NCBI RefSeq assembly: GCF_036226665.1
Contig: NZ_CP109008.1
Location: 1-32,500 of the forward strand
DNA: 32,500 nt
DNA from: Streptomyces sp. NBC_00691
Lineage (GTDB): Bacteria > Actinomycetota > Actinomycetes > Streptomycetales > Streptomycetaceae
Direction of reading: 5' to 3'
The stretch's first letter is position 1. Each line of letters starts with the position of its first letter. Below the pieces are notes generated by a model. The model was given only the letters and a program-made list of their open reading frames with translations, ran no database searches and was not told where the DNA came from. Shown here one piece after another: positions 23,582 through 29,974 of this stretch. The position numbers were made by a program, and so were the translations under genes.

Positions 23582-23752
23582 TCACCACCACATGGACTTC
23601 GGCTTCGGGACGATCTGCGACCCGTGGCCGTTCCGCATGTGGTCCACGCACTCCGGGCAGTCCTCCCGCGGACCAAGGTGCGCGTGAGCCTTACGGCTGT
23701 TGTGGGCGTGGTACCAGCACTGTCGGCACTCGCCGGGGGGTACGGGCTTCAC
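23582..23752 (-). CDS. 56-residue zinc-binding protein ending in Trp-Trp
   Basis: The sequence has CRQC near the N-terminus and CPEC 20 residues later, with several His between (WYHAHNSRKAHAHLG), so a metal-binding mini-domain is likely. It resembles HNH-like or WhiB-size Cys/His peptides, but no known family is certain. The end is KPKSMWW. The 96-residue protein at 24631 ends ESKWW, with similar DNA at the stop. The start is GTG 23752 with GGAGGGGG just upstream. It begins 14 bp after the stop of the 82-residue gene. Confidence 0.68.
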   Translation of the reverse strand: MKPVPPGECRQCWYHAHNSRKAHAHLGPREDCPECVDHMRNGHGSQIVPKPKSMWW

Positions 23753-23766
23753 GGCTCCCCCTCCGG

Positions 23767-24015
23767 TCAGGTGCGGCGGCGGGTGCGCCGCGGCTTCTTG
23801 TAGGCGGGCGGGATCTCGTTGTACGAGTCACGGCCGGCCGCGAAGGACGTCAGGTCCTCCGGGGCCGCCTCCGCAACCTCCCGCATGATCCGGTTCGCGG
23901 TCTTGCGGTCGCCGTGTCGCCGGGCAATCGCGTACTCGCGGCCCTTCTCCGTCATCTCCGGGTTCGCCGGCTCCGGGGTGGAGCCGCCGCCCTTGAACAT
24001 GTCGCGCAGTCCCAT
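23767..24015 (-). CDS. Unrecognised 82-residue basic protein
   Basis: The sequence begins MGLRDMFKGGG and contains EMTEKGREYAIARRHGDRKTANRIMREVAEAAPEDL, a charged helical stretch. It ends in a basic tail, KKPRRTRRRT, that could contact nucleic acid. AGGAGG lies nine bases before the ATG at 24015. It follows the 171-residue gene by 13 bp. No function can be named. Confidence 0.7.
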   Translation of the reverse strand: MGLRDMFKGGGSTPEPANPEMTEKGREYAIARRHGDRKTANRIMREVAEAAPEDLTSFAAGRDSYNEIPPAYKKPRRTRRRT

Positions 24016-24028
24016 GGCCGCGCCCCTC

Positions 24029-24544
24029 CTACTTGGCACCCGCGGCCGTGAGCGGCCAGTGGGCGGAGTCGGGGCGAGGCGCCGGGCTGTGGTCGCTGTC
24101 GATGTCGTAGGCACTGTGGGCGGTCAGCAGCTCCCCGAGCCGGGCGAGCGTGTCCACCGCGTCCACGTGCGCCTCACCGCAGGTGAAGCAGTCGCGCTTG
24201 AAGTACAGGGCGCCGCTGTCTGCCATCGCGTCCGGGTCGCTGTCCTCCGAGCGGAAGACCAGCGCCGCGAGCGTCGGGCCGTCGGAGGTCAGGACCACGG
24301 TCGCTTCCGCGATGCCGTCCGGGCCGTCCCCCGGCTCCGTGACGTGCCAACCGAGCTGTTCGGCCGGCCCGCGCCCGAAGAGGTCCACGGCCTTCCAATG
24401 GGCCGCGTCGCGCACGTAGGTGCGGCGGCGCGAGCGGGCCGCGTCGCGCTCTGCGCGCTCGCGGTGCTGCGTGTCCACGAACGTGGCGAGCGCGAGCCCC
24501 ACCAGGGCTTCGGCCGCTTCGTTGTGGGTGGCAAGGGTGTCCAT
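24029..24544 (-). CDS. Unrecognised 171-residue protein, first gene of the methyltransferase operon
   Basis: An N-terminal helical region (AAEALVGLALATFVDTQHRERAERDAARSRRR) is followed by an alpha/beta part with AATVVLTSDGPTLAALVFRSEDS-like strands. CFTCGEAH is a single CxxC pair with a His. No catalytic motif is recognised. AGGAGA stands eight bases before the ATG at 24544. The gene opens a seven-gene run (24544 to 21337) with short gaps and ATGA overlaps, under the palindromic promoter at 24592-24622. Confidence 0.75.
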   Translation of the reverse strand: MDTLATHNEAAEALVGLALATFVDTQHRERAERDAARSRRRTYVRDAAHWKAVDLFGRGPAEQLGWHVTEPGDGPDGIAEATVVLTSDGPTLAALVFRSEDSDPDAMADSGALYFKRDCFTCGEAHVDAVDTLARLGELLTAHSAYDIDSDHSPAPRPDSAHWPLTAAGAK

Positions 24545-24591
24545 GCAGGTGTCTCCTGTCTGCGATGTCGGGCGGTGTTCTCCGACTCCCC

Positions 24592-24622
24592 TAACTATGC
24601 CTCACTGTGAGGCAAAGTGCTA
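24592..24622 (-). promoter_or_regulatory. Palindromic promoter/operator, copy 3
   Basis: Minus strand TAGCAC (24622-24617) and CATAGT (24599-24594) at 17 bases, with the perfect palindrome GCCTCACTGTGAGGC (24599-24613) between. With flanks the site extends to 12-base arms with one mismatch. It stands 55 bases before the first gene of the methyltransferase operon. Confidence 0.82.
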
Positions 24623-24630
24623 GGGGGTCG

Positions 24631-24921
24631 TCACCACCACTTGGACTCGGCGCGCTTCTTCGCCTTCGCCATGGCCTTGTCCGTGATCTTCTTCTTCCGC
24701 AGGGCCTCTTCCGCCGCGTGCTCCGCGGCCACCCGCTCCTCCGCGTCCTTGAAGATCCGTTCCACGGCCCTGTCCGCCTTCGACGTCGACTTGCCGCGGA
24801 CGACCTTCACGCAGCCGCGCCCCGTGTGGAAGACCACCCGGGCCTGTTCACCCGCGGTCAGCCCCGACATGTCACCGCTGCGGATCGCCCTCAGCCGCGC
24901 CTCAGCGCTCATGATCGGCAT
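24631..24921 (-). CDS. 96-residue Lys/Ala-rich helical protein ending in Trp-Trp
   Basis: The middle part (SGLTAGEQARVVFHTGRGCVKVVRGKST) is mixed; the rest is strongly helical and charged, with a long Ala/Lys/Glu stretch (AAEHAAEEALRKKKITDKAMAKAKKRAESKWW) that could form a coiled coil or bind nucleic acid. GAAGGGAAC stands seven bases before the ATG at 24921. It stops nine bases before the operator copy at 24592-24622. Function unknown. Confidence 0.72.
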   Translation of the reverse strand: MPIMSAEARLRAIRSGDMSGLTAGEQARVVFHTGRGCVKVVRGKSTSKADRAVERIFKDAEERVAAEHAAEEALRKKKITDKAMAKAKKRAESKWW

Positions 24922-24944
24922 GTTCGTTCCCTTCGTCGTGGATA

Positions 24945-25019
24945 CCGGACTGTCCGGCTCCCCTCACCGCCCGGGGCGGCCGTCGTGGGCCGGCCGGGCG
25001 GATCGGGCAACCGTCAGTC
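24945..25019. repeat. 75-bp direct repeat, copy A, containing a hairpin
   Basis: The segment matches 25977-26051 at 73 of 75 positions by eye. It holds a hairpin with CCGCCCGG (24967-24974) and CCGGGCGG (24994-25001), likely a terminator for the gene that ends at 25014. The repeat runs into the last codons of that gene. Confidence 0.8.
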
Positions 25020-25328
25020 GCGCTCCGCGTCGGTCGTCTCCGTGAACTCCCAGCCGGCCCAGTCCGCGATCCGCTCAGACGCCTCCCAGCAGGCGTCTTC
25101 GATCGCGCGGCGCCCGCCATCGGTGGTGCGGAGCATCCGGGCGGACGTGGCCAGGTGGACGGCGAGCACTCCGAGAAGGGCGACCGCGAGCACGGTCACG
25201 CTGCTGGTGAGCGGCATCCCCTGGTCGCTCAGGAGAAGGAGGAAGCCGACGCCCACGACGACTTCCGCGACCAGGGGCGCGCGGGAGACGAGATAGAAGG
25301 CGGGGAGGGCGATCAGGTCTCGAAGCAT
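25014..25328 (-). CDS. Small two-span membrane protein
   Basis: 104 residues. Two hydrophobic spans lie at about 18-36 and 42-62 (LVAEVVVGVGFLLLL and VTVLAVALLGVLAVHLA), followed by a charged cytoplasmic end (EDACWEASERIADWAGWEF, DAERD). No transport motif is visible. The ATG at 25328 starts 2 bp after the stop of the RapZ-C-like gene, with a G-run as ribosome site, so both belong to one transcript under the operator at 25874. Confidence 0.75.
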   Translation of the reverse strand: MLRDLIALPAFYLVSRAPLVAEVVVGVGFLLLLSDQGMPLTSSVTVLAVALLGVLAVHLATSARMLRTTDGGRRAIEDACWEASERIADWAGWEFTETTDAERD

Positions 25329-25330
25329 CG

Positions 25331-25777
25331 TCAGCGCCCCCCGGCCGCGGTCGCGGGCGCGGTGTCACCGGTCGACGTCTCCGGCCGGGCGATCACGGGG
25401 CGGGCGATGTCGCGGTGTTCGAGCGTCGCGGGCATCTGAGCGCCGGCGAGGATCTGAGCGACCCGGATCGCGATTGCGGCGCTGCGGTGGCGACCGCCCA
25501 CGCAGCCGATCGCGATGGTGATGGGGGCGGGGGTCGGGCCGGCGCGGTAGCTGAAGACCGTGTGGACGATGCAGTCCACCAGTGCGGCCACGCCGGGGGT
25601 GTTCATCACGGTGGCGAAGACGTCCGGGGACTCCGCGGTCTGGTGGCGCAGGGCGGGGTCCACGTGCGGGTCACGGAAGTGGGCGCGGACGTCGTAGACC
25701 GCGGTGGCCTCCGGGGCGGGGGCGTGGCCGTACCCGAACGACGTGATGGTTACGGGCTGTTGGGTGTGGTCGGTCAT
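25331..25777 (-). CDS. Protein like the C-terminal domain of RapZ
   Basis: 148 residues. The sequence ITSFGYGHAPAPEATAVYDVRAHFRDPH with the later GCVGGRHRS (91-99) matches the RapZ C-terminal domain pattern (SFGYKHG ... DVR..PNP ... GCTGGKHRSV). In RapZ this domain senses small molecules and binds RNA; the N-terminal P-loop kinase-like half is absent here. Free-standing copies occur on actinobacterial phages and plasmids, from memory, with unknown role. GGAGG is eight bases before the ATG at 25777. It is the first gene behind a palindromic operator. Confidence 0.75.
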   Translation of the reverse strand: MTDHTQQPVTITSFGYGHAPAPEATAVYDVRAHFRDPHVDPALRHQTAESPDVFATVMNTPGVAALVDCIVHTVFSYRAGPTPAPITIAIGCVGGRHRSAAIAIRVAQILAGAQMPATLEHRDIARPVIARPETSTGDTAPATAAGGR

Positions 25778-25873
25778 GTGGGGTTCCTCCGGGGTGTCCG
25801 GTGTGGGGCTGTGGTTCGGAGTGGGCGCGCGAAGGGGGATCGGGTTCGGCCCGTCTTCTCCGGCTCCCGCAAC

Positions 25874-25904
25874 CAACTATGCCTCACTGTGAGGCAAAGT
25901 GGAA
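25874..25904 (-). promoter_or_regulatory. Palindromic promoter/operator, copy 4
   Basis: Minus strand TTCCAC (25904-25899) and CATAGT (25881-25876) at 17 bases, around the perfect palindrome GCCTCACTGTGAGGC (25881-25895). It lies 97 bases before the RapZ-C-like gene. The flanking bases agree with copies 3 and 5. Confidence 0.82.
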
Positions 25905-25976
25905 GAGGGTGGGGGAAGTCGGGGGCGAGCGGGGGTGATTGATCGGCGGTCGGGCTCGGGGTCGTCGCCCCGCGGG

Positions 25977-26051
25977 CCGGACTGTCCGGCTCCCCTCACC
26001 GCCCGGGACGGCCGTCGCGGGCCGGCCGGGCGGATCGGGCAACCGTCAGTC
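25977..26051. repeat. 75-bp direct repeat, copy B, containing a hairpin
   Basis: Second copy of the segment at 24945-25019, same orientation, 73 of 75 positions equal. It ends in the stop codon region of the 177-residue membrane protein and probably terminates its transcript. The two copies are 1032 bp apart. Confidence 0.8.
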
Positions 26052-26583
26052 AGCGGCGCTTAACGATGGCGGTGGCGGTCGCGGTGGCCTTGCTCAGCAG
26101 CCCGCGGGACACCGCGGTGGCGGTGACCGTGACCGCCTCCCCCGCGCCCTTCTTGGGGCGGGAGAGCATGACCACGCCGACCAGGACCGCGATCCCGAGC
26201 ACGACGAAGAAGAGTTGCCGCAGGGCCTCCGCGAAGGCGAGCACGGCCGGGACGGCGAGCGCGAGCCCCCACGCCCCGAGCGCGACGCTTCCGGCGGTTA
26301 CCGGCATGAGAATGGCGGCCGAAACGACCCACCGCGGAACGGGCTCGCGGCGGACCGGGGAAAGGCTCGCAGCGTGCTGCGCGAATGCGTCCACGTCCAC
26401 CAGGATTTCCCGCCCGTCCGGGGTCCAGACCGTGACCACGTTCAGGTTCTGACGTGCGGCGTATTCGGCCGGAACGACCGCGGAGGGGACGACGACTTCA
26501 GCGCGGGGCATTTGGTCGAAGACGTCCGCGGGGATGTTCTTCGCGAGTGCGCCGGGGGTTCGGTTCGGGTCGAAGTTGTTCAC
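26050..26583 (-). CDS. Membrane protein of the second transfer cluster (Spd-like)
   Basis: 177 residues. A soluble N-terminal part (about 1-82) is followed by two or three hydrophobic spans (SAAILMPVTAGSVALGAWGLALAVPAVLAF and FFVVLGIAVLVGVVMLS), then a Thr/Ala-rich basic tail. Streptomycete conjugative plasmids carry small membrane Spd proteins beside the translocase gene for spread within the mycelium; the position fits, the sequence family is not certain. GTG 26583 overlaps the translocase stop, so translation is coupled. Confidence 0.7.
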   Translation of the reverse strand: MNNFDPNRTPGALAKNIPADVFDQMPRAEVVVPSAVVPAEYAARQNLNVVTVWTPDGREILVDVDAFAQHAASLSPVRREPVPRWVVSAAILMPVTAGSVALGAWGLALAVPAVLAFAEALRQLFFVVLGIAVLVGVVMLSRPKKGAGEAVTVTATAVSRGLLSKATATATAIVKRR

Positions 26584-28376
26584 GATGCCGCGCCTTCCTT
26601 GATTGTCCGGGCGCCCGCTCGCGGGCGGTTAAGGTGCCATTCCTTCAGCGCTTCCGGCATCCATGACGGGGAGTTTCCGCGGCGGAATTCGCCGGGAATG
26701 GAGTCACGCTGTCGGGCCTTTTTGAAGGCTTCCAGTTCCATTCCGAGGAATTCGGCTCCGCCTTTCAGTCCGGAAATGGGCTCCGGCTCGGGCTCGGGGG
26801 CCGGCTCGGGAACGGCGCGGAGGGTCGGACGGTCGATTCCGTCACTGCCCGCGACGAACGCGGCGTGCCCGTTACGCCCCGTATTGTCCGGGGACTGTCC
26901 CGGGACGAAACTCGGCATCGACCCAGGCAGGGACGTTCCCGGCTTGTTCAGGGACGTTCGGGGGGACGTCGGCGCGGATTCGAGCAGTTCACGGCCGTTC
27001 AATGCGAATTCGCGCGCCTCTTCGGGGGTCATGTAGACCATCTGAATGGTGCGCTGGTCGTCTCCCACCATGACGATGGCGCGGCCGGGGTGACGGGACG
27101 ACTTCGGGCGCGGGTAAGTGCCCACCAGCATGTTCCACGCGGCCGGGGAGAACCGGGCGAGAACCTTCATGCCGTACTGGTCGCGCGCCTCCGAGCCGCC
27201 CGCGGCACGGGCGTTCATCTGCTGGAAGACCGAAACGACGTGCATTCGCGCCTGTCGGCCCTGATTCAGAATGAACGCAAGGTCATTCATGATCGGGGGC
27301 GTGCGGGGGTCGGACTTCTCGCGAATGGAGTTCCACCACTCCTGAACCAGCCGGGTGAAACTGTTCATCTCTTCGATGACGAGAACGCGCCGCGGGAATA
27401 CCGCCTTTTCGTTCTCGTCAAGTTCCTCGTAACGCCGCTCCATTTCGGCGCGGAATTCCTGAACCTGCCGGACCCATGCTTCGGCGGTCTTGTGGATGAA
27501 CACTCCGGGGACGCCCCGGAAAGCATTCTGAGAAATGCGCTTGGGGTCGCAAATGTCGATCTGCTCCACCCCGCCGTCCTTGCCCGTGTGCCGGGCGAGC
27601 TGTGCGATCACGAAGCGCAGGAACGTGGACTTGCCGGCGCCCGTACCCATGCTCAGCGCCCAGTGCGGCGCTTCCTGGTCGAAGTCGCCCCGGACTGCCT
27701 CACCGCGGGTGCCGAGACCCACCAGCGGACGGGCCTCCGGCGACTTCAGGGCCTCCGCGAGCACGTCCGCGAACGCGACGTACTTCGGGGGGGCCGGCGG
27801 GTGCTTCAGGGTCACGCAGAACCGGCCCCAGTCCCATTCCGCTTCCCACTCGCCGGGGATGCGGCGCTCCATGAGTGCGGTGATCTCGGCGCGCTGCATG
27901 TCGCTCCCGCGGAAGTCGCGCGGGACTCGAAGCGTCACCTTGGCGTTCTCCGCGTCCAGCGCGTACGGGACTCGCAGCCAATCGCGGATGCTCTCGCCCT
28001 TCGGGACGTCCAGCAGATCCGCAACGGTCATCCACAGCGGGACCACCAGGTCCCGGAAGTGGCGGCGGCGGTCGCGCGTCCGGTGTCCGACGTAGCCGGC
28101 GGGTCCGCCGACCATGACGGCCGCGAGCACGGTCAGGACCGGGCTCACGTTCCAGCCGACCACCAGGGCGACCGCGGTCAGCAGAACCGCGCGGCGGACC
28201 CACTGCGGGACGATGCGCACCCAGTGAAGGCGGCGGGTCCGCGGGTAGATCCAGCGGTACGGCATCCAGCGCGGGGGCTCCGCGGGGATCGACTCAGCGT
28301 GACGGCGAAGGATCTTGTTTCGGTTCTTGATCGCGACCCATGCGGCCACGCCGAAGGCGGCGGCGGTCAGGCTCAT
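26580..28376 (-). CDS. Second FtsK/SpoIIIE-type DNA translocase (TraB/TraSA-like)
   Basis: 598 residues. Hydrophobic segments at about 2-17 and 62-95 anchor it. The motor has Walker A GTGAGKST (244-251), Walker B RRVLVIEEM (Glu335 and Glu336, where the usual Asp is replaced by Glu) and a later NQGRQARMHVVSVFQQMN, the family's glutamine motif. After a Pro/Glu-rich linker the last 45 residues (LGMELEAFKKARQRDSIPGEFRRGNSPSWMPEALKEW) look like a small MerR/excisionase-type DNA-binding unit, similar in placement to that of the first translocase. It probably moves double-stranded DNA in mycelial transfer. The ATG at 28376 overlaps the upstream stop as ATGA. Confidence 0.85.
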   Translation of the reverse strand: MSLTAAAFGVAAWVAIKNRNKILRRHAESIPAEPPRWMPYRWIYPRTRRLHWVRIVPQWVRRAVLLTAVALVVGWNVSPVLTVLAAVMVGGPAGYVGHRTRDRRRHFRDLVVPLWMTVADLLDVPKGESIRDWLRVPYALDAENAKVTLRVPRDFRGSDMQRAEITALMERRIPGEWEAEWDWGRFCVTLKHPPAPPKYVAFADVLAEALKSPEARPLVGLGTRGEAVRGDFDQEAPHWALSMGTGAGKSTFLRFVIAQLARHTGKDGGVEQIDICDPKRISQNAFRGVPGVFIHKTAEAWVRQVQEFRAEMERRYEELDENEKAVFPRRVLVIEEMNSFTRLVQEWWNSIREKSDPRTPPIMNDLAFILNQGRQARMHVVSVFQQMNARAAGGSEARDQYGMKVLARFSPAAWNMLVGTYPRPKSSRHPGRAIVMVGDDQRTIQMVYMTPEEAREFALNGRELLESAPTSPRTSLNKPGTSLPGSMPSFVPGQSPDNTGRNGHAAFVAGSDGIDRPTLRAVPEPAPEPEPEPISGLKGGAEFLGMELEAFKKARQRDSIPGEFRRGNSPSWMPEALKEWHLNRPRAGARTIKEGAAS

Positions 28377-28606
28377 GCGGACCGCCCCCACACCGTGGCG
28401 CCGGCGTCGATCTGCTGCCGGAGGATCTGGCCCACCGCGCCTTTGCCGCCGCCCACACCGACCGACAGCGCGAAGTGCGCGAGCGTCGGACCGTTGGGGG
28501 CCGCGTCGGGGGCCGTGGGGATCGTGTCGGGAGTCGTCGGGGTGGTGTCGGGCTCGGTGGGGAGCGGCGTTCCGCCGCCGCTGCGCGCGTGTGAGAACGT
28601 GGGCAT
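28373..28606 (-). CDS. 77-residue Thr/Pro-rich protein
   Basis: The N-terminal half is a low-complexity Thr/Pro/Asp linker (EPDTTPTTPDTIPTAPDAAP). The second half, LAHFALSVGVGGGKGAVGQILRQQIDAGATVWG, has a Gly-rich turn but no complete nucleotide-binding motif. TGAGG stands just before the ATG at 28606. It is coupled to the translocase by an ATGA overlap, which supports that it is a real transfer-cluster gene. Function unknown. Confidence 0.65.
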   Translation of the reverse strand: MPTFSHARSGGGTPLPTEPDTTPTTPDTIPTAPDAAPNGPTLAHFALSVGVGGGKGAVGQILRQQIDAGATVWGRSA

Positions 28607-28730
28607 TGCCTCAGACCCTCTCGTCAGTGGGGATGAGTCGCGGGGGGCGGTCGGGGACCAGCCGGCCGCCCCTGCTTCGTCAGTGGTTGTCGCTGTCGCT
28701 TCGGCGCCGGGCGCCGCTGTGGGGCTGTGG

Positions 28731-29726
28731 TTAGGACGTCGGTACCGGGTCGACTCCCGTCGCGGGGAGTTGGGCCGGTACGGGGCCGCTCTCGATCTTG
28801 GGCGTCCGCTTCGCGATGTCGTAGGCGTAAGAGCGGTCCACCTTCATGCCGCGGGCTCCGAGCCAGTCCAGCGCCGCGGGGACGTCGCCGGACGATGCCG
28901 AGAGCGCGAGCCGGACCGCGTCCGCCTTGCTGATCCCCTCCGGGAGCCCGTTCAGGTCTTCCACCTCCTTGACCTGCTGCGCCTGCCACACCCGGGCCAA
29001 CGCCTCTTCGGGGCGGGTGAGCCCGTAGCGGACGGACAGGGACCACGCCGCGAAGGTCTCGCGGGGGTAGCGCAGCCACCGCACCGCGCGGAAGCGGGCC
29101 AAGGGGCGCTCAACTGCACCGATGCGCCGGAGCATGGTCCGCCGGATCTGCCGCAGCACCACGTCAAAGAGCCACCAGGACAGCACCGACATGGCGCCGA
29201 AGTAGAGCGCCGCCGCGGTCGACCCGTTCGGGGCGTTCTCCGCGTGGTACCAGTTCGCCCCCGCGGAGCCGGTGACCAGGAAGAAGGTCAGCAGCCGGGG
29301 GCCGGCCGCGGAGTCGTGCGCGACGACCGCCCGCAGTGCGAGGAAGCCGCAGAGCATCGCGGCCACGTCCAGCGAGACCGGAACGCCGTACGACCACGGG
29401 TCCTTCAGGTGCAGGACGTCCGTCGCGAAGCCCACCAGACCGTTCCACGACATGGCCGCGGCGATGCCCACGACCACCAGCAGCAGCGCGTACCCGGTGA
29501 GCGTGATCCGCTTCGCCTGTCGCTCCGCCTTCTCCTCCGGGGTCCGCCCCGGCTTCGGCTCGGGGGCGCCCTGCGTCTTCGTCGGCGCGTCCTCCGACCG
29601 CCGACCGAAGAGGCCACGACCACCCGACCGGCCCCCCGCTGCGCCCCCTTCGACCCCACTCGGGTCCACGGGCGTGGTGTTCGTCATGTTCGCCATGCCT
29701 TCCGTCCCTTCCTCTTCGCCGTTCAT
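28731..29726 (-). CDS. DUF2637 membrane protein (SpdB2-type plasmid spread protein)
   Basis: 331 residues. A flexible N-terminus rich in Gly, Arg and Pro (about 1-72) leads into four hydrophobic spans (about 75-93, 115-135, 144-158, 172-192) with the DUF2637 features AAAMSWNGLVGFA, PVSLDVAAMLCGFLALR and ANWYHAENAP. The cytoplasmic part follows, with a possible HTH near the end (GISKADAVRLALSASSGDVPAALDWLGARGMKVDRSYAY). DUF2637 proteins are known from streptomycete plasmid spread loci, where they help move DNA between mycelial compartments. I chose ATG 29726, with GGAAGGC upstream; an in-frame ATG at 29696 is possible. It is the first gene of the second transfer cluster. Confidence 0.85.
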   Translation of the reverse strand: MNGEEEGTEGMANMTNTTPVDPSGVEGGAAGGRSGGRGLFGRRSEDAPTKTQGAPEPKPGRTPEEKAERQAKRITLTGYALLLVVVGIAAAMSWNGLVGFATDVLHLKDPWSYGVPVSLDVAAMLCGFLALRAVVAHDSAAGPRLLTFFLVTGSAGANWYHAENAPNGSTAAALYFGAMSVLSWWLFDVVLRQIRRTMLRRIGAVERPLARFRAVRWLRYPRETFAAWSLSVRYGLTRPEEALARVWQAQQVKEVEDLNGLPEGISKADAVRLALSASSGDVPAALDWLGARGMKVDRSYAYDIAKRTPKIESGPVPAQLPATGVDPVPTS

Positions 29727-29757
29727 TGCTTGCCTTCCAGCTCGCTGCGTCTGCATG

Positions 29758-29807
29758 TGCGCACATGCGCATGGTGCGGGCGCTATGCGCATGTACTCAC
29801 CTGCGCA
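29758..29807. repeat. TGCGCA array upstream of the DUF2637 gene
   Basis: Four TGCGCA hexamers start at 29758, 29766, 29786 and 29802, with flanks that often read ATGCGCAT or TGCGCACNTG. A 12-bp palindrome ATGTGCGCACAT covers 29755-29766. Similar groups occur at 31350-31363, 31964 and 32013-32034. They lie where the operon promoter and a regulator or partition protein site would be. Confidence 0.6.
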
Positions 29808-29909
29808 CGCCCCGGAGGGGCACCCGACAGGCAGCCTACGACCACCCGACAGCCACCCCACGTAGTGCGGGGTAGCGGTGCGGTGTCGCTCTGTGAGTGT
29901 CCCCCTTCC

Positions 29910-29939
29910 TGCTAAGCAAGTCAACTAGTGCTTAGCACT
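29910..29939. promoter_or_regulatory. GntR-type operators TGCTNAGCA
   Basis: TGCTAAGCA (29910-29918) and TGCTTAGCA (29929-29937) are palindromes 19 bp apart centre to centre. The second extends to the 13-bp AGTGCTTAGCACT (29927-29939) and touches the -35 region of the GntR gene. This is the usual arrangement for an autoregulated KorA/KorSA-type repressor. Confidence 0.75.
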
Positions 29940-29967
29940 TGGGGACATACGTAGCTCTTGGTAACCT
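29939..29967 (+). promoter_or_regulatory. Promoter of the GntR gene, leaderless transcript
   Basis: TTGGGG (29939-29944) and TAACCT (29962-29967) are 17 bases apart. The ATG at 29975 follows seven bases later and has no ribosome site, so the mRNA probably begins at the start codon. Confidence 0.65.
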
Positions 29968-29974
29968 GCGATAC

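Noticed and set aside
23581..23752. Non-coding gap between the 67- and 82-residue genes
   Set aside because: First read as empty; on the minus strand a GTG-started 56-codon frame with a strong ribosome site and two CxxC pairs fills it, so it was called a gene.
27697..27711. Possible sixth palindromic operator (GCCTCACCG)
   Set aside because: Only the left arm matches. It lies inside the translocase gene and lacks the -35 and -10 context.
28641..28671. Hairpin GGGGCGGTC/GGCCGCCCC between the DUF2637 and 77-residue genes
   Set aside because: The stem is nine pairs with one G-U, in a region of very high GC, and the flanking genes look cotranscribed. Not strong enough to call a terminator.
26865..29915. 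Plus-strand open frame of 1016 codons
   Set aside because: Antisense to the translocase and DUF2637 genes. Composition is low-complexity basic, no motif is seen, and the GC-rich third positions of the minus-strand genes explain the lack of stops.
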